Shown here in pieces: positions 24,627 to 31,727 of a stretch of 64,000 bases of DNA. The notes beneath the pieces are model-generated. The model had not been told where the DNA came from, did no database searches, and saw only the letters and a program-made list of their open reading frames with translations. Source of the stretch: Erwinia sp. JUb26 (lineage in GTDB: Bacteria > Pseudomonadota > Gammaproteobacteria > Enterobacterales > Enterobacteriaceae); contig NZ_RJVB01000001.1 of NCBI RefSeq assembly GCF_003751505.1, positions 186,001 to 250,000 of the forward strand, written 5' to 3'. The first letter of the stretch is position 1, and the number at the start of each line of letters is the position of its first letter. A program made the translations under genes and the position numbers.

Positions 24627-25943
24627 ATGCATAATTTACTGGCTGAGCAGCAGACATTTTCTGATAACGCACTGTTACTGGATACCCGCGCAGAGAACGT
24701 TCCGCGCGGCGTGGTAACCGCACACCCGATTGTGATTGCCAAGGGCAAAGGATCGGAAGTGTGGGATGTGGAAGGAAATCGTTATTTAGATTTCGTGGGT
24801 GGCATCGGCGTATTAAACGTGGGCCACAATCACCCTGCGGTGGTGAATGCCGTTACCGAACAGCTGCAGCTGGTATCCCACGCCTGTTTCCAGGTGGCGG
24901 CTTATCCGGGTTATATCGAGCTGGCAAAGCGTCTGAATAAATTAGTCGGTGCGGGTGAAGAATTCAAAAGCGTATTTTTCACCAGCGGCGCAGAAGCGGT
25001 AGAAAATGCGGTGAAGATCGCCCGCGCGCACACTAACCGTCCCGGCGTGATTGCCTTTGACGGTGCGTTCCACGGTCGTACGTTATTAGGCGTAACTTTA
25101 ACCGGGATGAGCCAGCCGTATAAACAGAATTTCGGTCCGTTCCCGGGCGATGTTTATCGCGTGCCGTTCCCGAATGCTTTCCACAATATTTCGGAAGAAG
25201 ATTGCTTAAAAGCGCTGGATACCCTGTTCGCCGTGCAGATCCTGCCGGAGCGCGTGGCGGCGATTATTATTGAACCGGTGCAGGGCGACGGTGGCTTCCT
25301 GGCGGCCTCTCCAGGCTTTATGCAGGCGCTGCGCGAAATCACCCAACGCCACGGTATTTTGCTGATTTGTGATGAAGTGCAGACCGGCTTTGGCCGCACT
25401 GGCAAGATGTTTGGCTTCCAGCACACCGGTATTGTACCGGACCTGGTGACCGTGGCGAAAAGCCTCGGCGGCGGCCTGCCGATTTCCGGCGTGGTCGGTA
25501 AAGCGGCGATCATGGATGCCCCGACCCCGGGCGGCCTGGGCGGCACCTACGGCGGTAACGCGCTGGCCTGCGCGGCCTCGCTGGCGGTGCTGGATCTGCT
25601 GGAGCACGGCAATCTGCTGGAGCGTTCGAATCAGCTCGGCGAACAGCTTAATGCGCGCCTGCGTCAGATGGCGGATAAATACGCCTGCATCGGTGAAGTT
25701 CGCGGCATCGGCTTTATGCAGGCCGTGGAGATTATCGACTTTGAAACCGGACAGCCGGATGCGGCGCTGACGCAGAAAATTCTGGATTGCGCCTGTCAGG
25801 AAGGTCTGCTGTTAATCAAGTGCGGCCTGCATCGCAATACCGTGCGTTTCCTTGCGCCGCTGGTGACCAGTGATTCACAGCTGGAAGAAGCGCTGCATAT
25901 CTTTGATATTGCACTGGCTCGCGCAACGGGACGACTGGGCTGA
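24627..25943 (+). CDS. gabT: Class III aminotransferase, 4-aminobutyrate transaminase-like
   Basis: A 438-aa PLP-dependent omega-aminotransferase. The PLP phosphate loop appears as TSGAEAVENAVKIAR, the aspartate as LICDEVQTGFGRTG and the Schiff-base lysine in VAKSLGGGLP, closely matching GabT/PuuE enzymes. It would convert GABA plus 2-oxoglutarate to succinate semialdehyde and glutamate, feeding the SSADH at 9632. The start at 24627 is chosen because the N-terminus then matches the family. A 7-bp stem-loop (GCTGCCG/CGGCAGC) lies in the 119-base gap upstream, without a T-run. The symbol is by family; PuuE or another omega-amino acid specificity is possible. Confidence 0.88.
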   Translation: MHNLLAEQQTFSDNALLLDTRAENVPRGVVTAHPIVIAKGKGSEVWDVEGNRYLDFVGGIGVLNVGHNHPAVVNAVTEQLQLVSHACFQVAAYPGYIELAKRLNKLVGAGEEFKSVFFTSGAEAVENAVKIARAHTNRPGVIAFDGAFHGRTLLGVTLTGMSQPYKQNFGPFPGDVYRVPFPNAFHNISEEDCLKALDTLFAVQILPERVAAIIIEPVQGDGGFLAASPGFMQALREITQRHGILLICDEVQTGFGRTGKMFGFQHTGIVPDLVTVAKSLGGGLPISGVVGKAAIMDAPTPGGLGGTYGGNALACAASLAVLDLLEHGNLLERSNQLGEQLNARLRQMADKYACIGEVRGIGFMQAVEIIDFETGQPDAALTQKILDCACQEGLLLIKCGLHRNTVRFLAPLVTSDSQLEEALHIFDIALARATGRLG

Positions 25944-25991
25944 ACGACAGTTCCTCATTGATATTATTGTATTTATTGATAATAACGGCTG

Positions 25992-26047
25992 AATGGTATG
26001 GCACGGTAAATCGCTGGCGTAAATTGCAGAAAGCGTGCTATACCATT
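25992..26047. promoter_or_regulatory. Long inverted repeat before the Lrp-type regulator gene
   Basis: Arms AATGGTATGGCAC (25992-26004) and GTGCTATACCATT (26035-26047) are complementary at 12 of 13 positions, with a 30-base spacer. The element lies in the 195-base gap between the aminotransferase and the Lrp-type gene, a natural place for a self-binding operator. Confidence 0.5.
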
Positions 26048-26138
26048 GGAAATTACCTGAAATATCCGGCGCGCAGAATATCCCACTGTGCGGCGGATAG
26101 GGAAGGGTTGTGACAATGTAGTAACAATGAGGGCGGTT

Positions 26139-26645
26139 ATGAACGGCTTAATGAAACTGGACCGTATCGACATCAACATTCTGGTACAGCTGCAAAAAGA
26201 TGGCCGTATCAGCAATGTGAACCTTGCCGATGCCGTTGGGCTGTCGCCCAGCCCCTGTCTGCAGCGCGTCAAGCGCCTGGAAACCGCCGGGTTTATCACC
26301 GGCTATGAAGCCCACATTAATCTGACCAAGATTACCGATTCTGTGACGGTGTTTACCGAGGTAACCCTTTCCGGCCATCGTCGCGAAGATTTTATGAAGT
26401 TTGAGAATGCCATCCGCGAGGTTGACGAGCTGATGGAGTGCCATCTGATCACCGGCGGTTATGACTATCTGTTACGGTTTATCACCCGGAGTATTGAGCA
26501 CTATCAGGAAGTGATTGAGGGGTTGCTGGATGCGAAGGTGGGGATTGATAAGTACTTTAGTTACATTGTGATTAAGTCACCGATAATGAAAAGCAGTGTA
26601 CCTTTGCGTTCGTTAATAACGCGTCATACCCAGGTTGAGTTTTGA
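26139..26645 (+). CDS. Lrp/AsnC-family transcriptional regulator
   Basis: A 168-aa regulator with an N-terminal helix-turn-helix (NVNLADAVGLSPSPCLQRVKR segment, about residues 24-45) and a C-terminal RAM/AsnC ligand-binding domain with the GGYDYLLRF stretch. The family senses amino acids and forms octamers. Starts are possible at 26088, 26139 and 26151; 26139 is chosen because GAGGG precedes it. It closes the catabolic cluster and probably controls it in response to substrate or an amino-acid intermediate. The long inverted repeat just upstream may be its operator. Confidence 0.85.
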   Translation: MNGLMKLDRIDINILVQLQKDGRISNVNLADAVGLSPSPCLQRVKRLETAGFITGYEAHINLTKITDSVTVFTEVTLSGHRREDFMKFENAIREVDELMECHLITGGYDYLLRFITRSIEHYQEVIEGLLDAKVGIDKYFSYIVIKSPIMKSSVPLRSLITRHTQVEF

Positions 26646-26692
26646 GTTAGCGGGTTAGCTGGGGGTCGCTGCGGCATGGGTGCCCGGGGTTC

Positions 26693-26881
26693 GGCCTCTG
26701 CGGCTGCCGGGCGGTCCTCGCGCCGCTTTGCGGTGCCTTCGGTTACGGCATCCGGCCGCACGGATCGGCGAAGACGTGTCATCCCTGACCCGACTTCGCC
26801 TGCCGCCAACATCCCTGTTGGCGGCTCCTGGCCAGCTGCCTTCACCTCAGCGCTGCGGATTGCCCGGCAGCCGCAGAGGCC
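26693..26881. repeat. 189-bp intergenic palindromic element with nested hairpins
   Basis: The ends are perfect 20-bp inverted repeats (left arm 26693-26712, right arm 26862-26881; GGCCTCTGCGGC... with ...GCCGCAGAGGCC). Inside are further hairpins: GCCGCCAACA/TGTTGGCGGC (26802-26825, loop TCCC) and GGCGAAG/CTTCGCC. The right part contains the core CTTCAcCTCAGCGCTGCGGAT, shared with the elements at 30906-31101 and 35788-35850. A partial copy of the core lies near 26975. The region is GC-rich, codes for nothing recognisable and fills most of the 563-base gap 26646-27208. Confidence 0.75.
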
Positions 26882-27074
26882 GCCCCCCCACAAAGCCTGT
26901 GCTTGCTGCGTTTGTTGATGGTCTTTACTAGGAAGCCTGGCTGGCAACCGTAGAAAGCTGGCCTCTCCGGTCCCGCTGCCTTCACCTCACTGCTGTGAAA
27001 GTAATAAAAGCAGTCAGCATTTTCCAGTCAGATTGGCCACCCTGATTTGTTTTATCTCGCGTTAAACTGATGAA

Positions 27075-27080
27075 TATAAT
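27075..27080 (+). promoter_or_regulatory. -10 box upstream of the 198-aa/YafO gene pair
   Basis: Perfect TATAAT in an AT-rich stretch about 130 bases before the start codon at 27209. The -35 region is poor. The motif GTAAACTGAATAA at 27170-27182 resembles TTAAACTGATGAATA around the -10 box and could be an operator repeat. Confidence 0.35.
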
Positions 27081-27208
27081 TCTGCATCTTTTTTGTGATA
27101 TCTGGTGGCGGTGTTGCGAGGCATAGCGCTTTTGTCGCTGCTGGCGTTTGTCGCTTTCATCTACACGGCGTAAACTGAATAACGTATGGATTTTAAGTTG
27201 AGGTTTTT

Positions 27209-27805
27209 ATGCGTTTAGAACATTGCCAGGAAGATATGAGTGTTATTAGCAATGCCCTTGCTACGGTAACCTCGGGTTTTTCTCGTGTTCAGCTGGTAGC
27301 ATCTGGACCTAAACATATTGTAAAAAATCATGCTTTCCCTCGGTTACACGGTACGTTAACAACTCAATATACTGGTTTCAGGGTTCAGGATCATTCAGGT
27401 CTGAACGCATTTTCCGTTCACAAGAACGTGGTTGCTGCTCAACTGGCCGTGATCGAAAATGAACTTGCGGTACTGACGGCCAGACATGTCAGGTTAGCTC
27501 ACTCCGTTCATGACTGGAGTGCGGAAAAAATACGTGAGAATTTTGGTAAAAGTCGCTACGAGGACCTGAAAAACGTTGATCTCACCGTCCGTGGTTTAGA
27601 AGGCTATGTTGACAAACTTATTCGTGACGCCAGTCGACCGCATCCCTATCTGAAACGCCTGAGCGATTCGATCACCGAATACCGGATAGCCATTTCTGAT
27701 TTGATAATGATTCTGGATCAGTGTTTTAGCAATGTTGACATTTCTGACTCACAAACGGGATTAATTGACGCGAATCTGTTCGCCAATTTCACCACATTCA
27801 ACTGA
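27209..27805 (+). CDS. Hypothetical protein, partner of YafO-family toxin (possible antitoxin)
   Basis: A 198-aa protein I do not recognise. It has no signal or membrane segment. The middle and C-terminal part looks mostly alpha-helical (VVAAQLAVIENELAVLTARH, then amphipathic stretches to about residue 180). It ends 9 bases before the YafO-like gene, whose ribosome site lies next to its stop codon, so the two are very likely cotranscribed. Classical YafO is paired with YafN, a Phd/YefM-type antitoxin of about 97 aa; this protein is twice as long and shows no Phd-type start. Its position makes it the candidate antitoxin; other roles are possible. Local GC is lower than in the flanking operons. 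Confidence 0.7.
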   Translation: MRLEHCQEDMSVISNALATVTSGFSRVQLVASGPKHIVKNHAFPRLHGTLTTQYTGFRVQDHSGLNAFSVHKNVVAAQLAVIENELAVLTARHVRLAHSVHDWSAEKIRENFGKSRYEDLKNVDLTVRGLEGYVDKLIRDASRPHPYLKRLSDSITEYRIAISDLIMILDQCFSNVDISDSQTGLIDANLFANFTTFN

Positions 27806-27814
27806 GGTCACTCA

Positions 27815-28228
27815 ATGAAGGTCACATGGAACTGTGACAGCTACGCCAGGTTCCTGGAGCCGGTATTTGGGATAATGCCAGATCTGAAAGACTCCTTACT
27901 ACGCGATTTCTTCGCCTTCAAAGGGTTAGGTACATTTCCCGATGTTTTAGGCAAAGATGGACCTTACACTGCGCCGGATGCCATCGTTTCATCGCGCGTT
28001 TACCACGTTCATCTTCTGTTCACCAAAGAGGAAAGAACACGTTCCCGCTATCGCTACAACCGCACGAGCGATCGCGCACTGATTTATACCCAGCACGCGA
28101 AATTTCAGGATATTTACAGCCTGTTGGCTATCTTCCCTCAGAATGCTCACGCGCTGGCCACAGACCCGAAAATTATGGCTGACATAGCACTCCATGCTCA
28201 GGCGTTTCAAACGCTTGAAAATCCGTAA
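27815..28228 (+). CDS. YafO-family toxin (ribosome-dependent mRNA interferase)
   Basis: A 137-aa protein that follows the YafO pattern along about 100 residues: DFFAFKGLGTFPDVLGKDGP, RVYHVHL, the NRTSDRALIY stretch, LLAIFP and a C-terminal ADIALHAQAFQ. E. coli YafO (132 aa) has the equivalent blocks VLPDIFGRD, RVAHIHL, SRTNDEAHLVY, LLIAI and MAEAF. YafO binds the 50S subunit and cleaves mRNA near the start codon during translation; it is induced by stress. Here it has an N-terminal extension different from E. coli and a non-YafN upstream partner. It ends five bases before the convergent yajD stop. Confidence 0.82.
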   Translation: MKVTWNCDSYARFLEPVFGIMPDLKDSLLRDFFAFKGLGTFPDVLGKDGPYTAPDAIVSSRVYHVHLLFTKEERTRSRYRYNRTSDRALIYTQHAKFQDIYSLLAIFPQNAHALATDPKIMADIALHAQAFQTLENP

Positions 28229-28233
28229 ATACC

Positions 28234-28581
28234 CTATTTCTTCTTATTCAGCATCGATTTCAGATCGGCAAACGGATTGTAGGTGGCTTCACCGACGTCT
28301 TTCTGCGCGTCTTCACCCGCCACGACGGTGGTGCCGTACTGGTCAGCTTCGGTGTATTTCGAGTGTTCGTGATCGTGGCAGTACAGGCATAACAGCTCCC
28401 AGTTGCTGCCGTCTTCCGGGTTATTGGTGTGATCGTGGTCGATATGGTGAACCGTTAACTCGCGCAGGTTGGAATAGACAAACTCACGCGAACAACGCCC
28501 GCATACCCACGGATAGATTTTGAGTGCTTTCTCACGGTAGCCGCTTTCCAGCCGCGCGTAGTTTTTAGGGATAAAAGCCAT
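28234..28581 (-). CDS. yajD: YajD, HNH nuclease family protein
   Basis: A 115-aa protein nearly identical to E. coli YajD. The HNH motif reads LTVHHIDHDHTNNPEDGSNW followed by LLCLYCHDHEH, and CGRC plus CLYC give a zinc-binding pair. The family resembles restriction-type HNH nucleases, but the cellular role of YajD is not established. It converges with the YafO-type toxin gene with only five bases between stops. As a conserved core gene it marks the boundary of the accessory toxin block. Confidence 0.96.
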   Translation of the reverse strand: MAFIPKNYARLESGYREKALKIYPWVCGRCSREFVYSNLRELTVHHIDHDHTNNPEDGSNWELLCLYCHDHEHSKYTEADQYGTTVVAGEDAQKDVGEATYNPFADLKSMLNKKK

Positions 28582-28875
28582 TGCCGTTGTTACCTGTGAT
28601 AGAACGATGAATTCAGAATAGTGCTGTCAATATACCGCATTATTGAAAGTAAGGATAAGCGAAGTACGCCGCGTGGACGTTGATGTCAACCACCTTCCCC
28701 TGGCTGCATCGTCTGAATTTCAGTTTTGATAATCCCGCAAAGCGATGAGCCCGATACCGGATCGCAGGATAGAAGTCAGCATGACGAGCGGGACGGTAAC
28801 CTGGTGAAACAGATGACGGTTGAGTCCGCTTTTCGTAAGGTTGCTATTGATATGAACTAAAAACAGGAGGCCATC

Positions 28876-29616
28876 ATGAGCAGATTTCAGGGCAAACGGG
28901 TATTGATTACCGGCGGGACGAGCGGGATGGGACTGGCCGGTGCGCTGCGTATTGCCAGAGAAGGTGGACAGGTTGCTATCACCGGTCTGAATGAAGAGCG
29001 CCTGGCGAAAGCCCGCAGCCTGTTACCGGACAGCGCGCTTATCCTGAAAAGCGATGCCGCCGTTGAAGAGGATATTGCCACACTGGCGTCGGCCGTCAGC
29101 GGGTGGGGCACGCTGGATGGATTATGGCTGAATGCCGGTTACGCGGAGGTGGGCGCACCGGAATCCGTGACGGCCGAGGGCTTTAACCGAATGATGAACG
29201 CTAATGTTCGCGGCCCAATGCTGCAGCTAGCCGCACTGTCGACCCTGCTGAATCCTGGCGCATCCGTACTGGTTACCTCGTCGTCTTCGGTTTACGAAGG
29301 CGCGGCGATGACCAGTCTGTATGCCGCGACTAAAGGCGCGACCGTGGCGATGGTCAAAAGTTGGGCGGCCGCGCTAGCCGCGCGCAACATCCGGGCGAAT
29401 ACGCTGGTTCCCGGACCAATCGAGACCAATTTCAGGCACTTTATGCCGGAGGAGTCCCGCCAGCAGTTCGAGGATTTCGTGGTCAGCCAGGTACCGCTGC
29501 GGCGAGCGGGGACAGCAGAAGAGGCCGCTGCTGTGGCGCTTTTCCTGCTATCCGACGACGCTTCGTACGTGACGGGAAGCCAGTACGCGGTGGACGGCGG
29601 GCTGGTGCATTACTGA
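28876..29616 (+). CDS. SDR family oxidoreductase
   Basis: A 246-aa classical SDR. Cofactor motif TGGTSGMG (residues 12-19) with the Met variant in place of Ile, NAG mid-protein, and catalytic Ser-Tyr-x3-Lys (SSSS then YAATK). The C-terminus has the usual YVTGSQYAVDGG. An AGGAGG ribosome site precedes ATG 28876. It stands alone between yajD and a gene-poor stretch; no operon partner indicates its substrate. Confidence 0.87.
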   Translation: MSRFQGKRVLITGGTSGMGLAGALRIAREGGQVAITGLNEERLAKARSLLPDSALILKSDAAVEEDIATLASAVSGWGTLDGLWLNAGYAEVGAPESVTAEGFNRMMNANVRGPMLQLAALSTLLNPGASVLVTSSSSVYEGAAMTSLYAATKGATVAMVKSWAAALAARNIRANTLVPGPIETNFRHFMPEESRQQFEDFVVSQVPLRRAGTAEEAAAVALFLLSDDASYVTGSQYAVDGGLVHY

Positions 29617-30229
29617 AGAACAATCTGATGGCAGGTTGTTTCTGAGTGATAGCGTTATATCCCCGTTATACGAGATAAAAACAAGCAGACCCTGAACGGG
29701 ATCCCTTACGGGGGATCTCACCTGGCTGCGGCTGGTGGCGAGTATTTATGAATGATGTTCGCTGCCATAGCAGGTAGAACCCTGAATCATCTTTGGAGAT
29801 TATTTACCGACCGCGTTATTCCCTCATTGGATGAAATACATTTACTCTCCCATTCTCCCAAAGACAGATACCAACGCCCTTGCGTAAACCTTCTCTGAGG
29901 TTTAACAGGCTGGAACTCGTTTCATCGTTCTGCCCGCGGGAATATTTAAAGAGTTTCATCTTAATAACGCCGTAGCGGAGAATGCCGCTTCGACCGCTAT
30001 TACAATAAAGCTTTACCCATAAATCCTCGTCCAGTGCACATAAGGCGATCGAGAAAAGATTTTAAATTTACCATGGTGAAAATTTCAATTGAAAAAGTCG
30101 CGCATAGTTATTAAATGATGATTATAAATTGATTTTCAGATTTTTCAGGAATGTTTATTCTGGAGTAAGGATTTTGTAAAAATTATACTGTCATGCTGAA
30201 AAATAACGTTAAATATTGTAAGGAATACA
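29617..30229. other. Gene-free stretch of about 610 bases
   Basis: No convincing coding frame. A short hairpin GATCCC-TTACGG-GGGATC lies around 29700. The right half becomes AT-rich, consistent with a promoter for the lipoprotein gene, but no clear -35/-10 pair is seen. It may hold decayed sequence. Confidence 0.4.
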
Positions 30230-30625
30230 ATGAAGAAGTTACTCCTCTGCGGCATGGTTTTACTTTCCACATCCTGCGCTGATTTCCAGCAGACCGTGGG
30301 CGAAAAAATGAAAGCGGTAAATGCCGCTCTCAATACCAATAGCACCAGCACCACCGGTACGCAAACCACTGCCTCGGTAAAACAGTCCGGTAAAATCACC
30401 AATGAGCAATGCAAGACCAGCATTGGTAAAACACGCACCTATTTTGAACAGATCGTCGGCTTTAAGCTGAATGAATCCAATTCTTCTGGCTACACGTCGT
30501 TCTCAGAAACCTACAATCTTCAGATCTCCGATCGCAAGGACCGTTTTGGCGGTAACTTCGCCATCTGCATCATCTCCATCGATCCGCAGACCAATAAAGT
30601 AACCACGTTCTCTATGCCGACATAA
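30230..30625 (+). CDS. Small hypothetical lipoprotein
   Basis: A 131-aa protein with an export signal of the lipoprotein type: basic start MKK, hydrophobic core, then LSTSC with the lipidated Cys at residue 16. The next residue is Ala, so outer-membrane sorting is expected. A Thr/Ser/Asn-rich low-complexity linker (about residues 36-52) leads to a small C-terminal domain with two further Cys (about 61 and 108) that could form a disulfide. I do not recognise the family. AAGGA lies nine bases upstream of the ATG. No clear partner genes. Confidence 0.7.
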   Translation: MKKLLLCGMVLLSTSCADFQQTVGEKMKAVNAALNTNSTSTTGTQTTASVKQSGKITNEQCKTSIGKTRTYFEQIVGFKLNESNSSGYTSFSETYNLQISDRKDRFGGNFAICIISIDPQTNKVTTFSMPT

Positions 30626-30711
30626 TATTGCCTCGGGTTTGATAACAAGGGGCGATATTCCTGCCCCTTGTAAGATGATTTACTTTCCAGCCGTTCACCC
30701 TGATAATTTGT

Positions 30712-30753
30712 GCTTCTGCTTCTGCTTCTGCTTCTGCTTCTGCTTCTGCTTCC
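30712..30753. repeat. Hexanucleotide microsatellite (GCTTCT)n
   Basis: Six perfect copies of GCTTCT plus one imperfect copy (GCTTCC) in tandem, in the non-coding space after the lipoprotein gene. Such tracts can change length by slippage; since it is not inside a clear gene, an effect on coding is not evident. Confidence 0.9.
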
Positions 30754-30905
30754 ACGCAGCCAACTGAACACCATGCCATAAACGAGCGGCTACAAAGCCC
30801 GGAACCGAACGACCCAACCCTCAGGAATCGGTTTCTGGGCCGACAACTAAGAAGTCCATCCATGAACAATTGGTTTTACACAGACAACGTAGAAATCGAA
30901 CAGCA

Positions 30906-31101
30906 GACGGGTGGTGGCCCCAAACGGGGCAATCCACAGCGCTGAACGGAAAGAGGAAGCCAGGATTTGGCCGCAGGGACGCGGTCAAAAAGCACAGCCG
31001 GGGCAGGACGCCACGTCTGTGCTGTTCCGGCAGGCTGACGACTGAAGAGAAGGCATCGCGAAGCGACGCGAGGACCGCCCCGTTTGGGGCTACCACCCGT
31101 C
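30906..31101. repeat. 196-bp intergenic palindromic element
   Basis: Outer arms of 25 bp (30906-30930 and 31077-31101) are complementary at 24 positions (GACGGGTGGTGGCCCC... and ...GGGGCTACCACCCGTC). Nested hairpins lie inside: AGCACAG/CTGTGCT and TCGCG/CGCGA. On the minus strand 30967-30931 holds AATCCTGGCTTCCT and GTTCAGCGCTG, also found at 35810-35850 and, in part, in the element at 26693-26881. Size and build match that element, so they belong to one family in opposite orientation. Confidence 0.75.
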
Positions 31102-31256
31102 AGCGTCATCGCCGGGCTTACCGGCGACGCAGAAAATTTCCCCACTCACCCCTAATTCCCCACAAAACGCCGTAGTCACCCCCCGTTACAAAAAAATCAC
31201 ACCCCCAAAAACCGTACACTCATTTTATCCCCACAAAAAACAGGTCAGGAGCCACC

Positions 31257-31727
31257 ATGCTACAGCCGCTTGTGCCTAAGATTGCCGAATGGCAGCGCGA
31301 AGACTATCTGCTCAGCAGCGACCCGAATCGGCTGGATGTGGCATGGGTCCACCATCAGCTCTCTGAAAACAGCTATTGGGCCAAAGGACAGCCGCTGGCG
31401 CAAACCCTGCGCGCCCTGGCCGGATCGCTCTGCTTCGGCATTTACCATCGGGGCCAGCAGGTGGGATTTGGCCGCCTGATCACCGACTACAGCCGCTTTG
31501 CCTACCTCAGCGACGTGATGATTGACCCGTCGCAGCGCGGCCACGGGCTCGGCGGCTGGTTTGCCGCCAGCATTCTGCAGCACCCCGAACTTAAAACCGT
31601 AAAACGCTGGATGCTGGCCACCGACGATGCCCATGAGGTCTATCGCCGCGCGGGATGGCAGCCGGTGGAAAAACCACAGCGATTGATGGAATTTATTCCC
31701 ACCCACCCAGAGGATCACACCGCATGA
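31257..31727 (+). CDS. GNAT family N-acetyltransferase
   Basis: A 156-aa single-domain GNAT protein. The acetyl-CoA pyrophosphate loop appears as QRGHGLGGW after the beta-strand YLSDVMIDP, and the C-terminal VYRRAGWQPVEKPQ fits the family. The start has CAGGAG upstream. Its stop overlaps the start of the hydantoinase A gene (ATGA), so it is translationally coupled to the hyuAB-like pair and probably acts on a related compound, perhaps an amino acid released by it. Substrate unknown. Confidence 0.87.
   Translation: MLQPLVPKIAEWQREDYLLSSDPNRLDVAWVHHQLSENSYWAKGQPLAQTLRALAGSLCFGIYHRGQQVGFGRLITDYSRFAYLSDVMIDPSQRGHGLGGWFAASILQHPELKTVKRWMLATDDAHEVYRRAGWQPVEKPQRLMEFIPTHPEDHTA

Noticed and set aside
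26674..26931. Overlapping frames in the GC-rich region as small genes
   Set aside because: They fall inside a palindromic element; open frames on both strands result from its high GC content.
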